In this document: one piece after another, positions 45,461-52,877 of the stretch
How the letters are laid out: every line of letters begins with the position of its first letter
Position numbering within the stretch: the stretch's first letter is position 1
NCBI RefSeq assembly: GCF_003149455.1
Contig: NZ_QFFK01000001.1
Location: 186,001 to 250,000 of the forward strand
Source: Chitinophaga deserti
Lineage (GTDB): Bacteria; Bacteroidota; Bacteroidia; Chitinophagales; Chitinophagaceae
DNA: 64,000 bases
Reading direction: 5' to 3'
The notes under the pieces: generated by a model
Database searches by the model: none
What the model was told of the DNA's origin: nothing
The model's input: the letters and a program-made list of their open reading frames with translations, nothing else
Program-made: the position numbers and the translations under genes

Positions 45461-46594
45461 ATGTTTCACTTCGGCCAACGGCAGACGCTCATCATCTCGA
45501 TCTTCATCATGCTGGTGACCGCATGCCTGCTGGTTTGGCGGCCCGATTACAACTTCTTCGACGGAGGGCTTATCACCGCCATCCTGCTCACCATCTTCAT
45601 CAAAAAAGACGCACCTACCCGGTTTATGGGCATCGCCTGTACCGTACTGGTAGTAGTGATCGCGTGCCTCCCGCATAAGAACCCCAACCTTGCGGAAGTG
45701 TTTATCGAGCACTTCTTCTCCCTCATCCTCGTTATCAGCTCCACCATGCTGGTGCTGTTCCTGAAACGGCTGTACCGCACCATGCAGGAACTGAACCAGG
45801 CGCTGGAAAAGGAAGTAGAGAAAAGAACCGCCAATCTGGAACTGGCCCTTTCACACCTGGCCTCTTCACAGGCTGAACTGAAAGACGCACTGGAAAAGGA
45901 AAAAGAACTAAACGAGATCAAATCCCGCTTTGTATCCATGGCCTCTCATGAGTTCCGCACTCCTTTGAGCGCCATCCTTTCTTCCGCAGCCCTCATTGCC
46001 AAATATCCCAATACAGATGAACAGCCCCGCCGTGAAAAGCATGTGGGTAAGATCAGGGAATCCGTGATACACCTCAACGAGCTGCTGGAAGACACCCTTT
46101 CACTGGGCCGTATTGAAGAAGGCAAAGTGCATGTTCATCCTGAAGTGATTTCCCTCTCAGCCTTCGCGCAGGAAACTGCTGAAGAAGTTCAGGGCCTACT
46201 AAAACCTGGACAGATACTGCAACCCGATGTGCAGGCCAACCTACAGGTGATATCCGACAAGCGATTGCTCAAACATATTTTCGTAAACCTCCTCACCAAC
46301 GCCATTAAGTTCTCCCCCGCCGGCACCTCCATCGGCTGGAAACTGTGGGAACAGAACGGACAGATATGGGCTGAAGTAGCAGATCAGGGAATGGGTATCC
46401 CGGAAGAAGATAAAGCGTATCTGTTCAGCAGTTTCTTCCGCGCCCGTAACGTGACCAACATCCAGGGAACCGGTCTGGGCCTGCATATCGTAAAAAGGTA
46501 TGTAGACATGCTGCATGGCGAAATAGGCGTAGCGAGCGAACTTAACAAAGGCACCACCATTTCCATCAATTTTCCAAACCTTCCTTCCACATGA
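45461..46594 (+). CDS. Membrane-bound sensor histidine kinase
   Basis: A 377-residue histidine kinase with about four short transmembrane segments in residues 8-101, and no identified external sensor domain. A coiled-coil linker (about 104-152) leads to HisKA with His163 (ASHEFRTPLSAIL), then the ATPase domain with N-box FVNLLTNAIKFSP, G1 ADQGMGIP and G2 GTGLGLHIVKRYVDML. The stop overlaps the next gene (ATGA), coupling it to the REC-CRP regulator at 46591. The signal is unknown; a membrane-embedded sensor could read the membrane or the redox state. Confidence 0.94.
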   Translation: MFHFGQRQTLIISIFIMLVTACLLVWRPDYNFFDGGLITAILLTIFIKKDAPTRFMGIACTVLVVVIACLPHKNPNLAEVFIEHFFSLILVISSTMLVLFLKRLYRTMQELNQALEKEVEKRTANLELALSHLASSQAELKDALEKEKELNEIKSRFVSMASHEFRTPLSAILSSAALIAKYPNTDEQPRREKHVGKIRESVIHLNELLEDTLSLGRIEEGKVHVHPEVISLSAFAQETAEEVQGLLKPGQILQPDVQANLQVISDKRLLKHIFVNLLTNAIKFSPAGTSIGWKLWEQNGQIWAEVADQGMGIPEEDKAYLFSSFFRARNVTNIQGTGLGLHIVKRYVDMLHGEIGVASELNKGTTISINFPNLPST

Positions 46595-47655
46595 TAGCGA
46601 CGATACTGGTAGTAGACGATCACCCCGGCATCCGGGAAAACGTAGCGGAAATTCTCACGCTTGCAGGATACAGGGCACTCGAAGCCGAAAACGGCAAACA
46701 GGCTGTTGAAATGGCACGCGAACATCGCCCCGACCTCATTATCTGCGACATCATGATGCCTGAGCTGGACGGCTACGGTGTACTGCATATGCTCCGTAAA
46801 TATCCCGAAACAGAACATATCCCTTTCATCTTCGTAACTGCCAAAACAGACAGGAGCGACTGGCGTAAAGGCATGGAAATGGGAGCCGACGACTATATCA
46901 CCAAACCGTTCGAAGATGTGGAGCTGCTCACGGCCATTGAAACACGGCTGAAAAAGCAACAGTTCCTCCAGGAGAAGTTTGCTGCTGCCAGAACACAATC
47001 TATCGGCACTATGCTCCAGGACTGGCAGGCCTCCGGCCTCCTGCAGCTCGATCTTGACAGTTACGACGTAGCGCCTTATGCAAAGAAGCAATCCGTATAC
47101 CGCGAAGGCAAGCACCCGCAATTCTTATACTACGTGAAAAGCGGTAAGGTGAAAGCCTTCCGCCTGAATGATGATGGCAAGGAATACATCACCAACCTCT
47201 TCGGAACCGGGGATTACTTCGGCTATGTGCCCCTGCTGGAAGATCATGTGTATGAAGAAAACGCCGAAGCCCTCGACCAGACGGAGCTGGTACAGATTCC
47301 CAAAGAAGTGTTCCTCGAACAACTGATGAACGATATCAGCGTGGCGCGCACTTTCATCAAGCGTATCGCCATGGAAGTGAAGGAAAAAGAAGACCGTTTA
47401 CTCCAGCTCGCGTATGACTCTTTAAGGAAGCGCGTGGCAAACGGCCTCCTTGCCATCCACGACAAGCTGCATCTGGAACAGCAGCCCGATGCCCTCATAG
47501 AATTGTCCCGTGATGACATTGCACGCTTTGTAGGTACGGCAACCGAATCTCTCATCCGCACGCTCAGTGATTTCAAATCGGAAAAGCTGATAGAGATGCA
47601 GGGCACCCGAATCCGTATCGTACAGCCCGACCTGCTGCGTAAGCTCCTGTATTAA
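46591..47655 (+). CDS. Response regulator with CRP/FNR-type output domain
   Basis: A 354-residue fusion. A receiver domain (residues 1-120; Asp53 in IICDIMMPELDG, Lys105 in DYITKPF) is followed by a linker helix and a cyclic-nucleotide-binding-type domain (about 155-255; PQFLYYVKSGKVKAFRL, FGTGDYFGYVPLL) and a CRP-type HTH (about 300-340; LSRDDIARFVGTATESLIRTLSDF). Most response regulators carry OmpR, NarL or LytTR outputs, so this combination is unusual, though it recurs in Bacteroidota. The cNMP pocket lacks a clear R-x-S/T pair of cAMP-binding CRP, so it may not bind a nucleotide. No [4Fe-4S] cysteine set is present. Confidence 0.92.
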   Translation: MIATILVVDDHPGIRENVAEILTLAGYRALEAENGKQAVEMAREHRPDLIICDIMMPELDGYGVLHMLRKYPETEHIPFIFVTAKTDRSDWRKGMEMGADDYITKPFEDVELLTAIETRLKKQQFLQEKFAAARTQSIGTMLQDWQASGLLQLDLDSYDVAPYAKKQSVYREGKHPQFLYYVKSGKVKAFRLNDDGKEYITNLFGTGDYFGYVPLLEDHVYEENAEALDQTELVQIPKEVFLEQLMNDISVARTFIKRIAMEVKEKEDRLLQLAYDSLRKRVANGLLAIHDKLHLEQQPDALIELSRDDIARFVGTATESLIRTLSDFKSEKLIEMQGTRIRIVQPDLLRKLLY

Positions 47656-49881
47656 TCAGGGTTTCAGCTCAAATTTTACTTCCTGCACATCGCGGCTGTT
47701 GGGGCCTGCCTGTAAGCGAAATTCACCAGGTTCCGCTACATAACGCATGTTACGGTCATAGAATTTGAGGTCTGCAGCAGTAATCTCGAAGCGTACCTCC
47801 TGCTTTTCTCCCTTTTTGAGGAATATCTTTTTGAAGCCGCGCAACTCCTGCAGTGGCCGGTTTACGCTGGCCGTAACATCGCGCAGGTACAGTTGCACCG
47901 TTTCATACCCATCGTACCCGCCGGTATTGGTAACAGTTATTGAAGCGCGGAGGCTACCGTTCATGGCCATAGTATTTGCACTTAGCTGCAGTGGTCCATA
48001 TTCGAATGTAGTATAGCTGAGACCAAAGCCAAAGGGGAACAATGGATCGTTGGCAACATCGAGGTATTTGGAGGTGTATTTATTATTGGCATCCAAGGGG
48101 CGGCCGGTATTTTTCCGGTTGTAGTAGATGGGTATCTGCCCTACATTCCTGGGAAAGGTCATCGTCAGTTTACCGGATGGATTGAACTTTCCTAAAAGCA
48201 CATCCGCAATGGCATGCCCAGCCTGCGTACCACCAAACCAGGTAACGAGAATAGCTGGTACATGTGCGTTTTCCCATTCCAGTGTAAGCGGCCTTCCGTT
48301 GAAGAGGGTTAGCACCACAGGTTTACCGGTTTGCAGCACCGCTTCCAGTAATCGCTTCTGCGAAGCCGGGATTCCTATATCCGACCTGCTGGCAGCTTCT
48401 CCACTCATACCCTGCGACTCTCCCAGTGCCATTACCACCACATCTGCACCCCGACCCCGTACCACATCCAGTGCTTCCTTCAGCATGGCATCTTCATCTC
48501 CTACCTGTAAACCCAGCTTACCCATCAACTGCGCATCGCTGGTTACCTGCGCACCCTGTGCATATGTTACTGTTATACCAGCTTCTTTCAGTCCCTGCAG
48601 TAAAGTGACAGACTTCTTGTAATCCCCCGCGGCAGACCAGTTGCCGATCATATCCCGCTGCGAATCTCCCAGTGGTCCTATCAGCGCCACTTTAACACTT
48701 TGCTTCAGGGGCAATACCTGTCCTTCGTTCTTTAATAAAACGACAGACCGTTGCGCAGTTTCGCGGGCAACCTGCAAATGTTCCGGCCGCATGTTAACAC
48801 TTGCAGCGCGCTGGGTATCACAATACCGGTACGGGTCCTGAAACAGGCCCAGTTTGTATTTGGCTTCCAGCACTCGGTATACGGCATCATCGATCAGCTT
48901 AACCGGTATTTTCTTATCCGTTACGAGCTTCTTCAGCTGGGTGGCATATACGCTGCCCTGCATATCCATATCTACCCCGGCCTTCAATGCCAGTTCTGCT
49001 GCCTCGTATTCATTCTTCACGATTCCATGAGGGATCATTTCGTTGATAGACGTGTAGTCTGTTACCACAAACCCTTTAAAGCCCCATTCTTTGCGCAGCA
49101 ACTCTGTGAGCAGCCAGCGGTTACCGGTTGCAGGAATACCGTCGACTTCGTTGAAAGATGTCATGGCCGTGGCAGCGCCGGCTTCTACTGCAGCCTTGTA
49201 AGGCGGGAGGTAGTACTGGTACATCTGACGGCGGCTCATGTCTACAGTATTGTAATCCCTGCCCGCTTCTATGGCGCCATACAGGGCAAAGTGCTTTACA
49301 CAGGCGAGAATGGTATTGGTGGCAGCAAGATCGTTGCCCTGGTAGCCGCGTACCTTTACCCTGGCAATTTGTTCTCCCAGCCAGGTATCTTCCCCTACAC
49401 CTTCCGCTACACGCCCCCAGCGGGGATCACGGGCAATATCCACCATGGGGGAATAAGTCCAGTGGAGCCCATCGGCACTCGCTTCTTCTGCTGCAATGCG
49501 TGCGGTTTTCTCCATCAGCGGGAGGTCCCAGGTACAGGCTTCACCTAAAGGGATGGGGAAAATGGTTTTATGTCCGTGGATAACATCGTACCCGAATAAC
49601 AGGGGGATCTTCAGCCGGGTTTTCATGGCCATGTCCTGCAGCATACGGGTATATTGGGGAGTATATGCGTTGAAAATGGCACCGCAGGCACCACTGAGGA
49701 TATCCTGTTTGTAATTCTCCTTCATAAACGGACCAGTAACGTCCATATCGCTGGTCAGGAGGTTCAGCTGACCGATCTTCTCATCGAGGGTCATCCGCTG
49801 GATCAGAGAGGTCAGTAAGCGCTGTTGCTGCGCGTTAGCCGCGCTGCCTGCCAGCAGCAATAGGGCGAGGATGCATTTCAT
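47656..49881 (-). CDS. GH3-family beta-glucosidase
   Basis: A 741-residue exported glycosidase (signal peptide about 1-17, ending ANAQ). The GH3 N-terminal barrel includes GYDVIHGHKTIFPIPLG, SPMVDIARDPRWGRVAEGVGED and the nucleophile Asp275 in GFVVTDYTSIN; the sandwich domain follows with DVVVMALGESQGMSGEA, and a fibronectin-III-like domain ends the protein (LFPFGFGLSYTTFEY... GYDGYETVQLYLRD). It is similar in plan to BglX-type enzymes that cut terminal beta-glucose from oligosaccharides. The stop abuts that of the REC-CRP regulator (convergent). A terminator-like hairpin ends exactly at its start codon, so expression may be attenuated. It is the last gene of locus 2. Confidence 0.95.
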   Translation of the reverse strand: MKCILALLLLAGSAANAQQQRLLTSLIQRMTLDEKIGQLNLLTSDMDVTGPFMKENYKQDILSGACGAIFNAYTPQYTRMLQDMAMKTRLKIPLLFGYDVIHGHKTIFPIPLGEACTWDLPLMEKTARIAAEEASADGLHWTYSPMVDIARDPRWGRVAEGVGEDTWLGEQIARVKVRGYQGNDLAATNTILACVKHFALYGAIEAGRDYNTVDMSRRQMYQYYLPPYKAAVEAGAATAMTSFNEVDGIPATGNRWLLTELLRKEWGFKGFVVTDYTSINEMIPHGIVKNEYEAAELALKAGVDMDMQGSVYATQLKKLVTDKKIPVKLIDDAVYRVLEAKYKLGLFQDPYRYCDTQRAASVNMRPEHLQVARETAQRSVVLLKNEGQVLPLKQSVKVALIGPLGDSQRDMIGNWSAAGDYKKSVTLLQGLKEAGITVTYAQGAQVTSDAQLMGKLGLQVGDEDAMLKEALDVVRGRGADVVVMALGESQGMSGEAASRSDIGIPASQKRLLEAVLQTGKPVVLTLFNGRPLTLEWENAHVPAILVTWFGGTQAGHAIADVLLGKFNPSGKLTMTFPRNVGQIPIYYNRKNTGRPLDANNKYTSKYLDVANDPLFPFGFGLSYTTFEYGPLQLSANTMAMNGSLRASITVTNTGGYDGYETVQLYLRDVTASVNRPLQELRGFKKIFLKKGEKQEVRFEITAADLKFYDRNMRYVAEPGEFRLQAGPNSRDVQEVKFELKP

Positions 49882-49917
49882 AAAAAAGCGGCGTTGATAT
49901 GCATAATCAACGCCGCT
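49882..49917 (-). terminator. Terminator-like hairpin abutting the GH3 start codon
   Basis: On the minus strand a perfect 12-bp stem (AGCGGCGTTGAT/ATCAACGCCGCT) with a seven-base loop is followed by six Ts, and the very next base is the A of the GH3 ATG at 49881. It stands 48 bp past the acetylesterase stop. Confidence 0.85.
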
Positions 49918-49964
49918 ACTTCTGCATTGTTCATTGCGGTGCAGTCCCGCCGCCTTACGGCTGA

Positions 49965-51356
49965 TTATTGTTCCGGCCAGTTGTCTGTCCGGAACGGACT
50001 AACCGGCAGGCCTTCTTTACTGAAGATGTTACCGATTCCAGCGTTGCTGAAAGCGAAACGCACTGCCTCCGGCTGGGTTATTCCTTTACCGGACACCGTT
50101 ACTGTATTGCCTTTTACCTTCACATCTGCAGGTACAAATTTCTTATCGGCTCCTGCGATGTACCATTCTTTAGCCGCCCCTTTCAGCATCAGGCCATTGT
50201 CTGCATGCCTGAAATGGATGATGATCTGGTTGTTCTTCTTCTCCATCCTGTCGAATTGCGGGCTTTTGAAGGCAATACCCTGCTTTCCGTAATGATCACC
50301 CAGTGCCAGGTTAGCCAGTCGCAGGCCTACATCATGTTTATTGATGGGGTGGATGTTTGTGGTATCATCTACCAGATCGGAGATTACAACCATACCCGTT
50401 TTAGGATACGACAGCGTTTGCTCCTGGGATTCTCTCAACAGGGCACCTTTTACCGTGCCGGCACCGTATGTGAACGGAGCTATTTGCACATAATAGAAAG
50501 GGAAATCTATTCCCCATGCCTTCCGCCAGGAGCCAATCATAGTCTCCATCAGCGGCTTGTAGGTGGCGGCAGTACCCGTATTACTTTCACCCTGGTACCA
50601 GATAGCTCCCGCAATGCGGTAGTTGGTGAGCGGGGCAATCATAGCGTTGTAGGTTTTACCGGCCACATGCGGGCGGTATCCGTTTACGCCCTGCTTAGCA
50701 GCAGCTGCTGCAAGTTGAGGGGCGCCGGTCACCAGCTCAGCAGGCGTCCACACCTCTGCAGGAGTACCTCCCCAGCTGGAATTGATGAGCGCTACAGGCA
50801 CGCCCAGCTTCTTACGCAGCTCTTTGCCAAAGAAGTAGCCTATGGCACTGAAAGGTTTAAGCGTAGTGGAATCGCAGGATGTCCATTTACCAGGCACATC
50901 GTCCTGCGGACTATTGGAGGTGATTTTAGGGACCTGGAAGAAGCGCAGCTGATCGTCTGCACAGGTAGCCAGTTCGGCTTTAATATCGGGCAGGCCGTGG
51001 TTACCGCTCCATTCCATGTTCGACTGGCCGCTGCATACCCAAACTTCCCCGATGAGGATGTTCTTCAGCTCTATCGTATTCCAGCCACGCAGTTTTATGG
51101 TATAAGGCCCGCCAGCGTCGGGAGTTTTGATCTTTACGCTCCAAACGGAGTTGCCGGAAGAAACGGCTGAGTCAGGAGTGGATTTCCAGGATGCCTGAAT
51201 ACGGATCTTTTCTCCCGGCGAAGCCCAGCCCCAAAGCAGGGCAGAATCGTTCCGCTGGAGAACCATATTATCGGAAAGCACATCCGGCAGGCGGATCTGT
51301 GCGCTGGCAACGACGTGGAAACCGGCCAGAACGGTCATCATAAAATAGCGAAGCAT
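49965..51356 (-). CDS. SASA-family (sialate O-acetylesterase-like) carbohydrate esterase
   Basis: A 463-residue exported esterase (signal peptide about 1-20, ending VASAQ). The catalytic block VWVCSGQSNMEW holds Ser112 (GQSNM), followed by the ALINSSWGGTPAEVW and AIWYQGESNTG motifs and a C-terminal GDxH-like stretch; the SASA family removes acetyl groups from sugars. Despite the name, sialic acid is not implied; in utilisation loci it often deacetylates xylans or other glycans. It lies between the metallophosphoesterase (70 bp downstream of that gene's end) and GH3. A weak palindrome AAATAG...CTATTT precedes it. Confidence 0.92.
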   Translation of the reverse strand: MLRYFMMTVLAGFHVVASAQIRLPDVLSDNMVLQRNDSALLWGWASPGEKIRIQASWKSTPDSAVSSGNSVWSVKIKTPDAGGPYTIKLRGWNTIELKNILIGEVWVCSGQSNMEWSGNHGLPDIKAELATCADDQLRFFQVPKITSNSPQDDVPGKWTSCDSTTLKPFSAIGYFFGKELRKKLGVPVALINSSWGGTPAEVWTPAELVTGAPQLAAAAAKQGVNGYRPHVAGKTYNAMIAPLTNYRIAGAIWYQGESNTGTAATYKPLMETMIGSWRKAWGIDFPFYYVQIAPFTYGAGTVKGALLRESQEQTLSYPKTGMVVISDLVDDTTNIHPINKHDVGLRLANLALGDHYGKQGIAFKSPQFDRMEKKNNQIIIHFRHADNGLMLKGAAKEWYIAGADKKFVPADVKVKGNTVTVSGKGITQPEAVRFAFSNAGIGNIFSKEGLPVSPFRTDNWPEQ

Positions 51357-51426
51357 AAATAGAAAAGGTTTCTTTCCGTTAAAATAGTAAAACCCTGCTA
51401 TTTATGCTCCCCTATTCCGTGATTGG

Positions 51427-52332
51427 TTACAATCCGTGCGGGAAATACCTGTTTTCCAGGGTTCCGTCTTTATAGAGTTTCAGGATGGCGTAGCCGGGAG
51501 GCGTCTCCTGATAAAAGTATGGTCCTGCGGAGTCTTTATCTCCCTTACCCCACCAAAAGCCGCTCATGGCCCCGTTACAGGCGTAGGTAATACCGTTGTA
51601 CACCGTATTGTCTGACAGGTGGTTATGACCACTGAGGCATAGGCGCACCCGGTTGGTTTTGTAGAACAGGTTCTTCAAAGCCTTACAATCGGAATGTCCG
51701 CCGCCTTCCAGCACCTGTGTGGTACCTAAAATGGGGTAATGGGAAGTCATTACTGCAAAATCCCCTTCCGGCAGCGCTTCCAGTTTCCCTTTCAGCCAGG
51801 TAAACTGCTCTTCGTCCAGCGAAATGTTTTTGTTATTGCCATCCAGCATAAAGAAGTGCCAGTTCCCCTTCTGCACGGTATAATAGCGGTTAGGAGTGCC
51901 GAGGCGCTTTACCACATAGGATTTGCCATACATATCATCCTCTTTGGAGGGTGCTTTCCACCACATGTCGTGGTTACCGAGGCAGGAATGGATCTCGTAC
52001 TTCCCGATGGTTTTGATACAATCATCCCATATTGCCCACTGGGCAGTTACCTGATCGCGCACCACGTTGTCGTAAGATGCATCGTGGATGGAATCGCCGG
52101 TATTGAGGAAGAAGTCGGGCTTATGCTCCCTGATGATATTGCCGAGAACTTTTTTGAAACGTGCGGGCGCATCATCACCTTCACGGATATGCACATCGGT
52201 AATATGGGCCACGGTAAGCACGGGCTTGCCCTTTGCCGGTGCTTTCTCCCTTTCGCCGCCTCCGGTTAGGCCATCGGTCACGGAAGCGCCTGCAAGCAGC
52301 CCTATACTGGATAAAAAGTCTAATCTGTTCAT
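51427..52332 (-). CDS. Secreted calcineurin-like metallophosphoesterase
   Basis: A 301-residue exported enzyme with an N-terminal hydrophobic leader (residues 6-24). The five metallophosphoesterase blocks are all present: DVHIRE (Asp46, His48), NTGDSIHD, LGNHDMWW, MTSHYPIL and SGHNHLS. A binuclear metal site and hydrolysis of a phosphoester are therefore expected. It is part of locus 2 but has a separate promoter and a nearby inverted repeat, so it can be expressed apart from SusC/SusD. In a glycan-degrading locus it may remove phosphate groups from a modified polysaccharide, but the substrate is unproven. Confidence 0.9.
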   Translation of the reverse strand: MNRLDFLSSIGLLAGASVTDGLTGGGEREKAPAKGKPVLTVAHITDVHIREGDDAPARFKKVLGNIIREHKPDFFLNTGDSIHDASYDNVVRDQVTAQWAIWDDCIKTIGKYEIHSCLGNHDMWWKAPSKEDDMYGKSYVVKRLGTPNRYYTVQKGNWHFFMLDGNNKNISLDEEQFTWLKGKLEALPEGDFAVMTSHYPILGTTQVLEGGGHSDCKALKNLFYKTNRVRLCLSGHNHLSDNTVYNGITYACNGAMSGFWWGKGDKDSAGPYFYQETPPGYAILKLYKDGTLENRYFPHGL

Positions 52333-52351
52333 GATGCTGGGTTTGAATTAT

Positions 52352-52383
52352 CAAATATACATTTGTTTAGTATGAATAAACAA
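52352..52383 (-). promoter_or_regulatory. Promoter of the metallophosphoesterase gene
   Basis: On the minus strand TTG (52383-52381) is followed 21 bp later by TATATTTG (52359-52352), a full Bacteroidota promoter, 20 bp before the ATG at 52332. Confidence 0.72.
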
Positions 52384-52385
52384 AT
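52361..52385. promoter_or_regulatory. 9-bp inverted repeat inside the metallophosphoesterase promoter
   Basis: ATTTGTTTA-GTATGAA-TAAACAAAT has perfect 9-bp arms and lies between and over the -33 element and spacer, the right place for a regulator site. It differs from the TetR operators of locus 2. Confidence 0.6.
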
Positions 52386-52414
52386 AGCAAACGTTATCAT
52401 TTTATAAATAAATA

Positions 52415-52442
52415 GCGCCGGCGGATATTATCCCGCCGGCGC
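52415..52442 (-). terminator. Terminator-like hairpin after the small secreted protein
   Basis: A perfect 10-bp GC-rich stem (GCGCCGGCGG/CCGCCGGCGC) with an eight-base loop is followed on the minus strand by the T-rich TATTTATTTATAAA. It probably separates the SusC-SusD-small protein unit from the metallophosphoesterase. Confidence 0.7.
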
Positions 52443-52459
52443 CAGGGAAATACGGTAGC

Positions 52460-52846
52460 TTAGAGCGTTACCTGGAAACGCTGGTAATCCACCCAGTTAC
52501 CATTGTCATTGTAATACACGTCGATGTAACGGGTAGTACCACAATCCGCCTTGAACATTACACCGCCTACGTTTTCGTGAACCAGGCCGGAAGTTCCTGC
52601 ATAAGTGTAAATGGCACATCCGTCTGCGCTTTCCACTTTAAACTTCGCACCTACGAAAGCTCCGTTGTACTTAAACTGTACAGATTTTACGTAAGGGGAA
52701 GGAGGAGCAGGAGCAGCCACCATAGTGATAGTACCTCCGCCGAGCGCGATTTCTTTCGCGGCGGGTGTTTCTGCTGAAGGGGCCGGGGCATTCGTCATTC
52801 CGAAAAAGCCCATCATTACGGCGATTGCTGTGATTTTGAGGATCAT
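52460..52846 (-). CDS. Small secreted protein of unknown function, locus 2
   Basis: A 128-residue exported protein (signal peptide about 1-20, MMGFFGMTNAPA). The mature part after a proline- and alanine-rich stretch (VAAPAPPSPYV) looks like an all-beta domain: VKSVQFKYNGAFVGAKFKVES, YTYAGTSGLVHENVGG, CGTTRYIDVYYNDNGNWVDYQRFQV (read in parts), with two cysteines (CAIY, DCGT) that may form a disulfide. I do not recognise the family. It starts 32 bp after SusD and is followed by a terminator, so it is cotranscribed with SusC/SusD. A glycan-binding role is an inference from that position alone. Confidence 0.8.
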   Translation of the reverse strand: MILKITAIAVMMGFFGMTNAPAPSAETPAAKEIALGGGTITMVAAPAPPSPYVKSVQFKYNGAFVGAKFKVESADGCAIYTYAGTSGLVHENVGGVMFKADCGTTRYIDVYYNDNGNWVDYQRFQVTL

Positions 52847-52877
52847 GATTCGAGGGTTTTATGATAGTGAATAGTGA

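Noticed and set aside
49968-51170. A 400-codon plus-strand frame opposite the acetylesterase gene
   Set aside because: No motifs, no start signal and overlap with an unambiguous esterase; a shadow frame.
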